Counted from the stretch's first letter, positions 1-10,810 are shown. The stretch is 64,000 nt of DNA from Vigna angularis (GCF_016808095.1 NC_068973.1:22012501-22076500); one strand, 5' to 3'. The notes: a model not told the origin generated them from the sequence alone. Program-made: numbers and translations.

Positions 1-430
1 TTTAAAAATATAGTCGTTGTAACATTTAACTCAAGCATTAATAGAATTCCAAAACTGTAACGGACTTAGTCGAATGCAGGTTGCATATAATCGACTATAC
101 AACACAGTTAAACAAAGTATTGAAAAAGCTTCTCTTCAAAAATTTTCATAGCACACTTTGAAAAAGTTTGTACAAAGCCACGAGTTTTAATCGATTTACT
201 TCATAATGAAGTCGACTTAAAACTGTTGTTTTGCCACATATTATAAGTTCAACAAAAGTGCATGTGGTTTTCCTTTTCTAAAATATATGTCATGCATTCA
301 CAAATAAGATCTCATGCATTCTCAAGTAATCATAAACATGAGAGCTATGAACATGTAACATATAACGACACATGTTGTTATTAATAATGTTGTCATCATC
401 AAAAACAAGAAGTTCTTTGAGATTGTAAGG
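1..430. other. AT-rich tail resembling the 3' part of a SIRE-type copia element
   Basis: No gene is visible here. The stretch carries repeated TCGACT/AGTCGA-type words that also occur around the copia gag at 8225-8262 and 10230-10300. It ends with GTCATCATCAAAAA (about 393-406), followed closely by GAGATTGTAAG. From memory that arrangement resembles the end of the internal region and the start of an LTR in SIRE-like copia elements. It may therefore be a copia fragment to the left of E1. The assignment rests on word similarity only. Confidence 0.3.
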
Positions 431-552
431 TTTGGATAAACCAATACTCCCCTTATCAATAATCTCAACACTTTTTATCTTTAATTCTTATTTTTTTTAT
501 CTTTTAGTGCTTATTGGGCGCTCTAGTGTTTTGTTCTCTAGTGTATGTAGGG

Positions 553-1660
553 TACAATTCGGACTAGAAGCACAAAAGTTTATGAACCTCTTCTTGCAGG
601 ACTGGACAGTAGTAGAAGAAAAAGGAGAAACAGGACGTCCAGAGAACTTTTCCATTCTCTTGAGACTTATTTACAGCCTTCACCTCAAAGATCTGACCAG
701 GGAACAAAAAATATGGATGAAGAGCAGAATGACAGACGTACCCTGGCAGATTATGCAACAGTTATTGGCTCTCATCATTTTAGTAGCATTGCAAGGCCGA
801 GGGTTAATGCTGCAAATATGGAGGTGAAGCCTGCTTTGATTCAATTGGTGAAGAGCAACCAATTCAATGGATTGTCACATGAAAATCCATATGAGCATTT
901 GACCACATTCAATGAAATATGCAATATTGTGAAGATCAATGGTGTGCTAGATGAAGCTATTAAACTTAGCTTGTTACCTTTCTCTTTGGGAGGCAATGCT
1001 AAGATGTGGTTGAACTCTTCTCCAGATAACAGCTTTACTAAGTGGGAAGCCATGGTTGCAAAGTTTCTGAACAAATACTTCCCAATTTAAAGACTTGTTG
1101 AGAAAGACGCCCACTCATGGTTTTGATGAACCTACAGTAGTCATTCTATTCCTTCGAGGTCTAAGCTCATAAACTAAATTGATGTTAGATGTCTCGTCTG
1201 GAGGTCTATGTCGGAAGTTACCCAAGAGGAAGTCAATTTTATGGGTCAAGGCAATCAATTTCGTCCAGGTAATTACAACCAAGGATGGAAACCTCACCAA
1301 GCATGGGTCAAGGGCAAGCTAGGCAATACAATAGACCTTAACAACAACAACAATAGTGGCAACAACAACCTTCACTATATGAAAGAACTGCAAATTAGAA
1401 GAGACACTCCAACAGTTCATGCAAGTGTCTATCTCCAATCATGTACTAAAGTTGCTATAAGGAATTTGGAGATACAAGTTGGCCAAGTGACTAAAAAGTT
1501 GGAGGAAAAATCTGAAAAGTAGTTTGGGGCTAATACTAAAGTTAACCGTAAAGAAGAGTTATCTAGAAAGGAAAATGAGAAATAGTTAGGGTGTTTTAAA
1601 GAGATATTCAAGAAATTGGGGTTTAATATCTCATTGATTGAGGCATTGCACCAAATCCCT
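553..1660 (+). pseudogene. gag remnant of family-1 element E1
   Basis: The Retrotrans_gag-like core is readable at about 739-1087, with motifs NQFNGLSHENPYEHL, FNEICN, FPFSLGG-type text and KFLNKYFP. Just after 1087 the frame changes and roughly 30 codons present in the E4 copy are missing. A second deletion near 1203-1208 removes the CCHC zinc knuckle seen in E4 (CELCGGDHINDQC). From 1208 an Asn/Gln-rich stretch and a coiled-coil-like tail (NLEIQVGQVTKKLEE) follow. Family knowledge: gag packages element RNA into virus-like particles in the cytoplasm. This copy has stops and frameshifts and cannot encode intact gag. Confidence 0.75.
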
Positions 1661-1743
1661 GCTTATTGAAAAATGTTGATGAAGTCCCTCAAAAAAAAGG
1701 AATATTTAGATGGGGAACAATTGAAGTTTAGGGAAATTGTAGT

Positions 1744-2511
1744 GTGATTTTTCAGAAGACACTTCCTCCAAAAGTCAAAGATCCAGGAAGCTTCATTATT
1801 CCCTACACTATTAGGAATTGTGATGTAGGGAAAACTTTAATTGATTCAGGGGCTAGTATCAATTTGATGCCCTTATCCATGATAAATAAGATTGGTGGTC
1901 TTGTGGTCAAACCAACAAAGATGGTGTTACAGATGGTGGATAGATCGACAAAGAATCCCTACGGGATAGTGGAGGACGTTGTGGTGCATGTTGACAAACT
2001 TAAATTCTCGGTGGATTTTTTGGTGACGGAGATAGGGGAAGATTTGAAGATCCCTATCATTCTTGGAAGGCCATTCATGAAGACAACTAAGGTTGTCATC
2101 AATGTAGATGGTGGAGTGTTAATGCTTAAAAACCAAGATGAAGTGGTGATTTTCAATGTCTTTGATGATGAGCAGCCAATTCAAGAGAAGAACACTAGCC
2201 TAAAAGATACATATTTGTTAAAGACTAGTGTATCTAAACAAGCTGCAGACTTAGTCAAGAGAGGTAAGAACTGTTTCTTGTCACAGAAAAAGGAAGAGGA
2301 GAAAGAGATTCAAGAGAAGATAGTTCACCTAGACTTGAAGTGTGAAGATGAAGTATTCAAACCTAGCAAACCAGTCAAGTACAAGATTAGGTTATGGGTT
2401 GTGAACGAGATTAAAGTGAATGGAGTTATTGATATTGAAGCTCCATATTCTAGAAGAATCAAGAAGGTGGACAAGAAGTTGTTGAAGACAAGTTGGTGTG
2501 ATGAAAGCTAG
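1744..2511 (+). pseudogene. Retroelement aspartic protease region of E1
   Basis: An open stretch of 255 codons without an ATG at its head, so it is part of a longer gag-protease frame rather than a separate gene. It contains the catalytic triplet in LIDSGASINLMP (Asp at about residue 34) and the downstream hydrophobic-Gly motif IILGRPFM (about residues 105-111). Both are typical of Ty3/gypsy proteases that cleave the Gag-Pol polyprotein. After the protease core the text becomes Lys/Glu-rich. The last 40 residues (NGVIDIEAP) could be the tail of an otherwise deleted pol, but this is uncertain. Of the family-1 copies here it is the only one with a readable protease core. Confidence 0.75.
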
Positions 2512-2581
2512 AGGAACACCAACATCAAGGCTTTGAACTGAACATTATCGTGACAGGCTCGTGATGTTAAACAAGCGCTTG

Positions 2582-2597
2582 TTGGGAGGCAACCCAA
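2582..2597 (+). other. Conserved post-pol boundary hairpin (TTGGGAGGCAACCCAA)
   Basis: TTGGG pairs with CCCAA around the loop AGGCAA. It follows the conserved lead-in GTGATGTTAAACAAGCGCTTG. The same block recurs at 17041-17056 (minus), 36968-36983 and 37226-37239 (plus), each time between the gag/protease region and the ORF2 leader. The outer pair changes from T-A here to C-G at 36968, which keeps the pairing. Function unknown. Confidence 0.55.
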
Positions 2598-3060
2598 TGT
2601 TTTTGAGAACTTTTATTTTGTTTGATTTGATGTGTTTGTTATTTAGTTGCATTAGGGATGTTTTTGTGGATGTATGGTGTGCATCGAGAGTTAATTATTA
2701 TAAGTGTGAGATGTTAAGCTTGAGTTGGAAAGTGGAAAGCTTGAAAGAGCAAAAATTTGAAAATATTAAGGATTGAAACTAAGAGATCATATCTAAAAAC
2801 ACTTAGGGAAAGCAAGAAAGGAGGGGAGAGAAATTCACGCATCGTGTGTGTTGTGTTTTCTGGTGATTCTGCTGGTGTACAGGTGTCGCTGAGGGCTCCC
2901 TAATTGGCCCTCAACGTTGGAAACAAGATTTTGATGTTAATTGGTGGTTCAAATATTGAGTTGCTTATGTTTGAGGAGTTATGTTGAGAATGTGAATTAT
3001 GAATTAGAGATTATAGATGACTCATGAGTGGACTGTATTGTGTTGGATTGTGGTGCATAT
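2598..3060 (+). other. ORF2 leader of E1 (non-coding)
   Basis: No supported gene. It includes a short GC-rich block at about 2885-2925 (GTCGCTGAGGGCTCCC and CAACGTTGG). The CAACGTTGG palindrome also occurs in the LTR of this same element near 6521. By position this equals the ORF2 leader in E4 (37404-38120), but the intron donor and internal polypurine motif seen there are not recognisable here. Confidence 0.4.
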
Positions 3061-3689
3061 ATGGCTTCATCATCTGGAAAACGTATTAAGCACACTGTTG
3101 ATAGAGTACATAAGAGAAAAGAGTAGATAAATTCGAAAAGTTCCTCTCACACAGGCATGAGAGGCACTTTCAAACGATGCAGAATAGGAGGCTTTTGATG
3201 GAAAGAAAGGTGGGACTGATACCCACCATGGCACCTGAATTTGGGAGAGAGCTGGAAAGGAGGCAGTGGGAGAATCTAGCTTCTTACCCCTCACATGCCA
3301 ACATAGCAGTGGTGAAGGAGTTTTACACGAATGCTAGGACATTTGGTGGTGCTACTCATAATATGTATACAAGCTCTGTGAGGGGAAAAAGAATTCCTTC
3401 TGATGTTGACACTATAAATTCTTTCTTGGGTGTTGAATGGGAAGGAGAGCAGTGTCACTTTGCTCTAGTCATGGATGAGGACGTTAGCTATGCTCTTGTA
3501 GAGAGGACCTTGTGCATGACAGGTGGCCAGTTTTAGAGGAAAAGGAATGACTCGCCAATCCATATCAGGAGGTCCTACTTGACTCCTTTAGCAAAATATT
3601 GGATGGCATTCACTCATGCCAACATCCAGCCATGTTCTCATGTGTTAGACATCACGACACACAAAGCTATCTTCCTCTACTGTGTGCTC

Positions 3690-4134
3690 TGATGACAAAT
3701 TTATGAACACCGAAAAACGGCGCCAAAAACTTGTTTAACCCTCGACAAATGTGACCGAATCGTATCAAGTAATAAACTCGGTTAGACCAAGTATCGTTCT
3801 CCCAAAAGACTCACGGCCTAGTTAGTTATATGATTTCTTGATTATTTAAGAGTTGTGAACAAATTGTTATAAGTTTCAGATGCAAAAGACAAAAAGTAAA
3901 CATGCAAAAACTTGATGACAAATTTATGAACACCGAAAAACGGCGCCAAAAACTTGTTTAACCCTCGGCAAGTGTGACCGAATCGTATCAAGTAACAAAC
4001 TCGGTAAGACCAAGATCGTTCTCCTAAAGGACTCACGACCTAGTTAGTTATATGATTTCTTGATTATTTAAGACTTGTGAACAAATTGTTATAAGTTTCA
4101 AATGCAAAAGACAAAAAGTAAACATGTATGCATG
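3690..4134 (-). repeat. 223-bp tandem duplication of the LTR terminus inside L1
   Basis: Positions 3690-3912 and 3913 onward both begin TGATGACAAATTTATG and run in parallel with a few percent difference through the AAAAAGTAAACATG region. The first copy then stops with CATGCAAAAACT and the second continues into the rest of the LTR. Only one target duplication surrounds the whole, so the duplication arose inside the LTR or during insertion. Confidence 0.75.
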
Positions 4135-5241
4135 TGATGATCAATGGGAAAGAAGAACACAAACACTGAACGACTTATATGGATGAGTATGTTGTTGGGG
4201 TAACCAATTTCATCTTATCCACTCTCATATATTTTAGGAATTCATCATTCTTTTCATCAATGTCAATGCCACTCTCTAAATTACCTTAAACTCGATGTCT
4301 TGGCGAAGAAAGTTTATCCTTAATTATGAGTTCATACAATTCCTAGCATCCCTAATAATTAATTCTGAAGCATAGAAGCTTAAAGGCAACCAACCCTCAT
4401 ATCCCTATGTCTGGGCAATACTGCTTTTGGGAGAATTTCCCTAGTTCTAGATTTCCCCGTATGTGTCCATATCGACAAAATCAATAATCATGACATCCAA
4501 TGAGTTAAACAATGCATGCTTTGAGCAAAGAGGAAAAACCTTAACTAATGATGAAAGAAAGCATGGATCATAAATATGATGTTTAAACACAAAATTCCAT
4601 ATATGAGAGCTTCAAAAGATTACATTGATTCCCCAACAACAAGAAGAGTTTAGTTCACCATATTCATGGTGAAACTAGATGAAATACAATGAAAGAATGG
4701 AAGAGATAGAAAAACCCTAGAAAGAGAAGAGGAGAGTCGTCACCATCTCCAATTCTACCCCGAAGGGGTGAAAAGTGTGTTTTGCGTCTTCTCTAGCCAA
4801 AGATACAAACCCTAGGAAGTCTTAAAGCTTATATACAATTCGAAATATTACAGAAAAGTAGGCCTAAGCCCAAAATACCACCGCTCAGCGGTACCAGCGC
4901 ATAGTCAATTCTCCCCTCAGCTGCACTTTCACCCCTCAGCGGAGCCAACGAGTGTTCTTGAGTGCCGCTCAGCGGTAAACTGGCGCTGAGCGGTACTTGC
5001 GGCTTCTCTTCTTTTGCACTTTTTGAGTTCTTTTCTGATTCCATCTCTATCCTTCTTCACTTCTTTCATCAAATTCACCTTAAAACCTGCACAAAACACT
5101 GAAATCAAGCATAAACCTATCCAACTCTCTTATTTCTGAAAATATGAACAAAAACATAATTCTAAGCTAGTTTCTAAGTGTTAAAGGTTGCTTTTAGTAT
5201 CAATTTGAAGCATGAAAATAACAGTTTTTCAACTGTTATCA
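3690..5241 (-). mobile_element. Solo LTR L1 of family 1 (A-type) with 5-bp target duplication
   Basis: In its own orientation the LTR runs from TGATAACAG (5241) to TTTGTCATCA (3690), with TG...CA ends. The flanks are TGCTC (3685-3689) and TGGTC (5242-5246), a 5-bp target duplication with one mismatch. Removing the insert and one duplicate restores the ORF2 reading around it. Neither side has internal element sequence, so it is a solo LTR left by LTR-LTR recombination. It is longer than the roughly 1.3-kb norm because its terminal 223 bp are duplicated (3690-3912 and 3913-4134). Confidence 0.85.
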
Positions 5242-5843
5242 TGGTCTGAGGTCTTAATATTAATGTGGGACAAGTGATAGCAAATGAAATTAAGCAATGT
5301 GCTCATGCCGTCAGCAACAAGTCACCTCTGGGGCATCCCTCTCTCCTTACTCAATTGTGTGAGTTAGCTGGGGTGAATACTTCCACTCCTCCACTTGAGC
5401 GGCCCAAGAAGGAGATAGATGCCTCCTATTACACCCAGTACTACATGCTGGATGAGGCAGGAATTCCTATGCCAGCACCACATCCTGCAAGGTCTCATAG
5501 GAGCAAGCCCAAGATGCTGCACCCTTCCAGATGAGAGATATGTATATGTCTCTAATGGAATCTAGGATGGAGGCACTATATAGAGGGGAACGAGCTTTGC
5601 TGATGAACCTAACTTTCGCCTTTCCTTAGAGACAGTTCATGTCTCAATAAGAATTCTAGGCTTATGTTGCATGCCCAGCAGATCCAACTCAGGCTAGTGG
5701 AGGAGCTAGAGCATCTGGAGCCACAACTATGGACGAGGATGCTGATAGAGAACAAGAGCAGGAAGAGGAAGATGAAGAAGAAGGAGAGGATGACGACGAT
5801 GATGATGATGAGTCTGATGACAACGGGGGTTGATCTGCTAGAG

Positions 5844-5930
5844 AGCATCTACTGATGGATGTTGGATTTGATGAGGAGCATTTACTGATGGATGCTAGAT
5901 ATGGGGAGTAGCATCTACTGATGGATGCTA
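5844..5930 (+). repeat. Array of three stem-loops just after the ORF2 stop
   Basis: Three units place the identical loop TACTGATG at 5850, 5883 and 5916, exactly 33 nt apart. Stems are AGCATC/GATGTT, AGCATT/GATGCT and TAGCATC/GATGCTA. The first stem begins 10 nt after the ORF2 stop (5831-5833). Equivalent single stem-loops lie after the ORF2 stop in E2, E4, E6 and E7. The conserved loop and varying paired stems point to RNA structure. Confidence 0.7.
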
Positions 5931-6486
5931 TTCTAACTGGATTTTTCTTTATTTTTATTATTAGGCATTTGAGAATATTGAATTTGGTTAATATGTACTT
6001 GGCCTAATGAGATATGTTCTGATGGTTTAGCTAATATGTGTGTGATGAGTAATCACTATCTTGTGCTGCTTTATTGTGTGATTGATGTTGAGATGATGCC
6101 TGGTCTAGTCTTATATACAGGTGGTTGCTCATAACTTGCTTGTGGGTATGTTGAGTGGTGGTTAAATGAAGGGCAAAGGTAATTCATATGATATTGTGAT
6201 AATAGAGTGTAAGAGCGTCAGCTCACTATACACTTTTGAGTGCGTGAGTAAAACACTATCTTTGGAGAGGAATATTTCCATGCATCATAGGATAACATTC
6301 TTGCTTGGTTGTTGATCATTCATGAGTTTGCATCTGTATATCTTGACCAATGCATCAATATATCTTGACTAGGATTTGTATGATAAGTAGATTTGAGTGA
6401 TTACTTGTCTTGGAAGAAAGTGTTTTGTGATATGTTGAACCATTGAAGTATTGTTTAGGCTGAGTCATATTTTGTTTTGCTTGAGT
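5931..6486 (+). other. 3' untranslated region of E1
   Basis: No ORF of note. The text parallels the E4 region at 39318-40498 (GGTGGTTGCTCA, GTGATAATAGAGTG, GAGTGATTACTTGTCTTGGAAGA). It breaks off at CTTGAG near 6484, where E4 continues with its polypurine tract. A deletion therefore joined this UTR directly to the middle of the LTR. Confidence 0.55.
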
Positions 6487-7410
6487 GGGCGCCTTAAGTG
6501 GGGCGCTGAGCGGTGTCAACGTTGGCCCATGATCTAATTCAGCTCTATTTAAGGATTTGCTCGACCTAGAGAGAGTATCTTTTGATAGAATTGACATAAA
6601 TTCAGATTTTCTACAACTCTCTTGAGGCAGAAGTGGATGCGGAAGCTCTCCTTCTCAGTTTTTAGGGTTTATCTTTCATTCTCATTCAATTGTTCATCTA
6701 GTTCCTCCATGACAAGGGGGAACTAAATTCAATTTGTTGTTGGGGGATGATGTAACCGTGTGAACTCTCATGTATTTGAATTGGTTTTAATTATATATGC
6801 TTCTTTCATCAATTGTTAGGGATTTTCTCCTTTGCTCTATGCTTGTTATGTTTTGATCATTCATGGCATGATTTTATGGTCTTCTTTGTTATTGGGAAAT
6901 ACCTAGAAACCACGATTTGGAGAATTTCTCCCAAGAGCAATATTGCCTAGGGATAGGGATAGAAGGATTGGTCGTCTTAAGCTTCTAATCATAATGCAAA
7001 ATTAATTATTAGGGATGCAAGGGATTATGGTCTAGTAATTAAGGATAGGCTTTCTTTGCCGAGGGATCAGGTTTTAAGTACTTTAGAAAGTAACGTTAAC
7101 AATTGAATGAAGAAGACGAATTCGTATATGCATGAGAGTAAATTAGGTGAAATCTAAACCCCAACAATATACTCATCTCATAATTTCAATATCATTCTTT
7201 CACCTTTGTGTTTTTCTTCAATTGATCAAAAGTGCATTCATATTTATTTTCTTGTTTTTGCATTCAAATTCCTCAATTGGTTTTAAAAAGTCTTAATTAG
7301 TTGAGTAATCACACGACTATTTAGTGTCGTGAGTCTCTTGGGAACCGATACTTGGTCTTACCATTTATTATTACTTGATACGATTCGGTATACTTGCCAA
7401 CATCTTAACA
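6487..7410 (+). mobile_element. 5'-truncated 3' LTR of E1 (L2, B-type end)
   Basis: The LTR landmarks are present in order: the GC-rich block GGGCGCTGAGCGG (about 6497-6515), a TATA-like CTATTTAAGG, the GTTCATCTAGTT...AACTAAA block, TTGTTGTTGGGG, and the terminal CTTGGTCTTACC...TTACTTGATACGATTCGG. It ends ...CAACATCTTAACA at 7410, the short end type without the extra 40 bp of A-type LTRs. The first few hundred bases and the polypurine tract are missing. Confidence 0.7.
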
Positions 7411-7690
7411 ATGAGGTGTCTCTTTCACTCTACCATCACAATGTCAAACAAATCAACTTTGCCTTTCATTTAACAACATTAAACACATTCACAAGCAAGT
7501 TATCAGCACAAGGACTTTTTAAGGCTTGAGAAACCACTTCTCAACTTAATCCCAACTTTTATTCTCGGAGCTCATCCTTCTCTTCTTCTTTCTTTCTGCT
7601 CTTTCTTTTCTCTTGCTTTTCTCAATGCTCTTTTTCTTTTTCTTTAAACTTTTTCCAATGTGATTCTAACATTTTCGTATTCTTTTGCAG
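7411..7690 (-). other. Family-1 3' UTR fragment in reverse orientation
   Basis: The text starting TCTCTTTCACTCTACCATCACAATG and running to a CT-rich block is closely parallel to 13795-14130, the 3' UTR of the minus-strand copy E2. It is therefore a short reversed piece wedged between E1 and the copia LTR. No gene is present. Confidence 0.55.
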
Positions 7691-8189
7691 AAAAGTGTAA
7701 AGTTTACAAAAAGAAAAAGGATCCAAGAAACTAGTTTGATGGTAGTGATCAACTTTTGTGATTTCTTGAAGAGCAAGGTTGCTGAGTTTCAAAGTTTGAT
7801 CTATCTGTACATTTGGGGGTCTACTAAAAGATCAAGTTCTACAATCTGCTGAAGATTGGGTTGAGTTCCCTGTTGTGATTACAAGAAGAAGGACGTGCTA
7901 CGTTCTTGACTTTGAGGGTGCCTCAAAGGGGTTGGACTGCAGGAGAGGGGATTATGTACTGCCTATATTTTGATTAGAGGGATAGAGAGGTGATTTATAT
8001 TTTTGACGTGAGGTCTCTATAAAAACCTTGTTGTCCGCTACATTGAAAATCTTTTAACTTGCGTTTCAAGAAAACTATAAAGACATCTCTTTTGGTGAGA
8101 AAGATTTTGAAAGTTTTAAATTTTATACTTCACCAATTCACCCCCTCCCCCATCCTTGGTGTGAGAAATTGAGTCATTATATTTTAACA
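7691..8189 (+). mobile_element. Partial LTR of a SIRE-like copia element
   Basis: The right part of a copia LTR is visible: a TATA box (8018-8024), the T-rich leader with CACCAATTCACCCCCTCCCCC (about 8130-8150, characteristic of this group) and a CA end at 8188-8189, followed at once by a PBS-like sequence. The left boundary is not recognisable and the LTR may be 5'-truncated. It belongs with the gag at 8271. Confidence 0.6.
8018..8024 (+). promoter_or_regulatory. TATA box in the copia LTR
   Basis: TATAAAA in CTCTATAAAAACC lies about 170 bp upstream of the LTR end, the normal place for an LTR promoter. Predicted from sequence only. Confidence 0.5.
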
Positions 8190-8191
8190 AT

Positions 8192-8205
8192 TGGCACTAG
8201 AGCTG
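8192..8205 (+). other. Degenerate copia primer-binding site
   Basis: TGGCACTAGAGCTGG directly after the LTR end aligns with the initiator-tRNA-Met type PBS TGGTATCAGAGC with substitutions. The position two bases after the terminal CA supports it. Confidence 0.55.
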
Positions 8206-8270
8206 GTTTTCATAAAAGATTTGAAAAACTAGTCGATTACTATTTTCGTTAAATCGACTGATCTTGGAAA

Positions 8271-9968
8271 ATGGCTTTCAATTCTCAGACCTTTGGTGAA
8301 GGTGCTTCGACAAATAGACCACCACTATTTGCTGCAGAAAATTATGCTTTTTGGAAAATAAGGATGCAAATCTTTCTTGAATTGGTGGATAAAGGAGTTT
8401 GGGATGCAACTATAAACAATCCATATGAGCCCACTCATGTTTTAAATGGAAAAGTTGTTTTGAAAAACTTTTCAGAGTGGACTCAAGATGTTAAGGCTAG
8501 AAATGTTAAGGCTAGAAATGTTATTGCTTATGCACTAACCATGGATGAATTTTTCAGGATTTCCCAATGTAAAACTGCTAAGGAAATGTGGGAGGATCTT
8601 GAAGTCACACAAGAAGGAACAGATGAAGTGAAAAGGGCCAGAAAGAATTCTCTCATACAAGAGTATGAGCTGTTCAAAATGAAAGCGGGAGAGACTTTCT
8701 ATGAAGTATGGAAATGATTCACACACATAGTCAATCACCTCATGGCTCTCGGGAAAGTGTTTGATAAAGAAGAAATCAACATAAAGATCCTAAAAAGCCT
8801 CAACAAAAGCTGGCAGCCGAAAGTCACTACAATATTTGAATCAAGAGACTTGACCAGCATGGACATGGCCACCTTATTTGGAAAACTTAAAGAACATGAC
8901 TTGGAGCTTGGAAGGCTAGAGAAGGAAGAATAACTTGAAGAAAAGAAATCAATTGCTCTAAAGGCTAGAAGCAAGAAAGCTACAAAGAATCTTGAACCTG
9001 AAGCTGAATCAAATGCAGAAGTACCAAAAAAGGAAATCATGAATATGATGGTCATAAATTTTAACAGATTCATGAAGAATAAAAATTTTGCAACTAACAA
9101 TGCAGGCTTTTCAAGAAGAGGAAAGAAGACCTCAAGAAGCAACGTTGTCCAATGTTATGAATGTGGAAAGGATGGTCATATCAAATCTGACTTTCCAAAC
9201 TTGAAGAACAAGGAGAAAGAATTCACCAAGTATCCTCAGGACAAGAACAGGAAGCAAAGGAAAGCATATAGTGCTTGGGAAAATAGTGATGAAGACTCTT
9301 CAAGTGATGATGATTGTAGCGTTGAAGAGGAGTCAAATTTATGTTTCATGGCAGGCTCTACACACTCTAATAATGATAGTGATAGTGAATTTGAGAATGA
9401 ACCAATAGAGGTCAAGTATTACATGCTGTTGGATGCATTTCAGGAGATACATGCAGAAACCATGCGACTCCAGTATAAGGTGAATTGATTATTCTCTAAG
9501 AGAAGAAACTATGAATACAAAATTTATAATGTAGTAGAGGATAATGAAAAGCTTGAAAAAGATCTTGAAAATGCTTTGAAATCTGCAAAGACAGTCAAGA
9601 CCGAGATACAAATTGTTGAGAAAGAATGTGATAATTGTCCAGTACACCTTGAGAAAATTGATTACTTAACCAGCAGGTTGGCTAAATTTACACAAGGCAA
9701 AGAAAATCTTGATGTTGTGCTAAGATCATCTGGAAGAGCTATCTATAGACAAGGTATCGGTTATAAGGCTAAAAGTAATAGGATAAACTCAAAGAAATTT
9801 ATTGATCTGAGTAAACCTACTATTAATGCATGTTTTTACTGCAACACATTTGGTCACAATGTTAGAAATTGTTATTTCAAAAATGTTGGTGTTCCAAAGG
9901 GAGAATACAAATGGGTTCCCAAGGAACAGCCTCCTGCTACTAATAACACAAGACTCAAGTTCAAATGA
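8271..9968 (+). pseudogene. SIRE-like copia gag, one frame with three premature stops
   Basis: A single reading frame of about 565 codons runs from ATG 8271 to TGA 9966-9968, broken only by in-frame stops at 8715-8717 (TGA), 8931-8933 (TAA) and 9484-9486 (TGA). The N-terminal copia gag text (ENYAFWKIRMQIFL; UBN2-like core) is followed by a first zinc knuckle CYECGKDGHIKSDF in which the last Cys is Phe. An acidic stretch and a second knuckle CFYCNTFGHNVRNC, which is intact, come after. Codons KARNV are tandemly repeated at 8494-8523. Gag forms the cytoplasmic particle. No protease, integrase or RT follows, so this was a gag-only element or lost pol. Confidence 0.75.
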
Positions 9969-10810
9969 GTATCAACGTCAAAACCTTTTAATTGTTGTGC
10001 AGGAAAGGAGTAGTAGCTGCTGAAGCAATATTCATTTCAAGGATGAACTACCATGATGAAATCAAAAATTCTTGAGTAACTAATTGTGGTAACTGTAACA
10101 AAACTCTTTCATCCATCATAAGCATTTGTATGATTGACTGTTATATGCATGTTTGCTGTGTACTGTTTGATTAATTATTTTCTGTGAAAATATAGTTGTG
10201 CGAATATTAATTGATTATGTTATGAACTGAGTCGATTATAATCTGTGAATGTGTTTCTTTGTTTTTGAAATCACTTTGTTAAACATGAAGTCAACTTTGT
10301 TTTTAATGAAACTGATTAATAATCTCCGTTTTGAGCTTTCTTATGATTTGAAATTTGATAAATTCGATTAAATTTGGGTTTTTGTGCGAAAATGGACTAT
10401 GCACTAAGAATAAATGCATGTGGTGACACCTTTGTAGATGATTCTGAGAGTGAGAAGAATAATGCAAATGAGAAGGTTGTGGAGTCATCTGAAACAGAAT
10501 AAGGGTCCTGTGATTACAGCTTTTAGTTTGTTTTGGTTGTAGTGATTTATTTTCTGTGTTGATTGTATTGTCTTGTTTTGTTTTGTGATAGATGGCTTTA
10601 TATGCCATTTTTGTTTTGGCTTTATTTGATTGTACTTAAAGTTTGATATTAATGAAATAAGTGTTAATCAAATTTGTGATTCAAAGAGTATATCAGTGAA
10701 TTGAACAAAACTGATTGCATTAAATCCATTACATTGTGCTTGTATGCGAATGAATTATTGATTACTATTAGTTTCATACATTTGCATACTCACACTAATT
10801 ATTGTATAAC
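9969..10810 (+). other. Non-coding copia tail without pol
   Basis: I see no protease (DSGCSRH-type), integrase or RT sequence after gag. The stretch is AT-rich with words such as GAGTCGATTATAA (about 10230) and GAAGTCAACTTTG (about 10288), like 1-430. It ends where the E2 LTR begins at 10811, so any right-hand copia LTR is absent or hidden behind E2. Confidence 0.4.

Larger units (their letters stand above)
3061..5833 (+). pseudogene. ORF2 ('putative plant transposon protein' domain) of E1, split by a solo LTR
   Basis: ATG at 3061 starts MASSSGKR, the same start as in the other copies, but a stop follows after about 21 codons and the frame shifts. Recognisable blocks are RRLLMERKVG, VVKEFYTNAR, SDVDTINSFLGVEW and YWMAFTHANIQPCSHVLD up to 3689. 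A family-1 LTR (3690-5241) interrupts the codons for YCVL/GLNIN. The protein then resumes (INVGQVIANEI, SPLGHPSLLTQLCELAGV, PPLERP) and ends with a Glu/Asp-rich tail at a TGA at 5831-5833. The domain matches, from memory, the Pfam family 'putative plant transposon protein'. Its biochemical role is unknown and it occupies the env-like position of Athila elements. This copy is dead. Confidence 0.75.
431..7410 (+). mobile_element. Family-1 Athila-like LTR retrotransposon, copy E1 (degraded, no 5' LTR)
   Basis: Reading along the plus strand there is a gag remnant (553-1660), a protease (1744-2511), the boundary hairpin (2582-2597), the ORF2 leader, ORF2 (3061-5833, split by a solo LTR), a stem-loop array (5844-5930), a 3' UTR and a 5'-truncated LTR ending at 7410. 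The 5' LTR and primer-binding site are missing. No RT, RNase H or integrase sequence lies between protease and ORF2. The order matches copy E4 at 34908-41853. Athila affiliation rests on the gag sequence type, the tRNA-Asp-type PBS seen in E4, and ORF2. Confidence 0.7.

Noticed and set aside
5844..5930. Regularly spaced repeats as a possible CRISPR-like array
   Set aside because: Plant nuclear context, imperfect short units with paired stems and no spacers; an RNA stem-loop array fits better.
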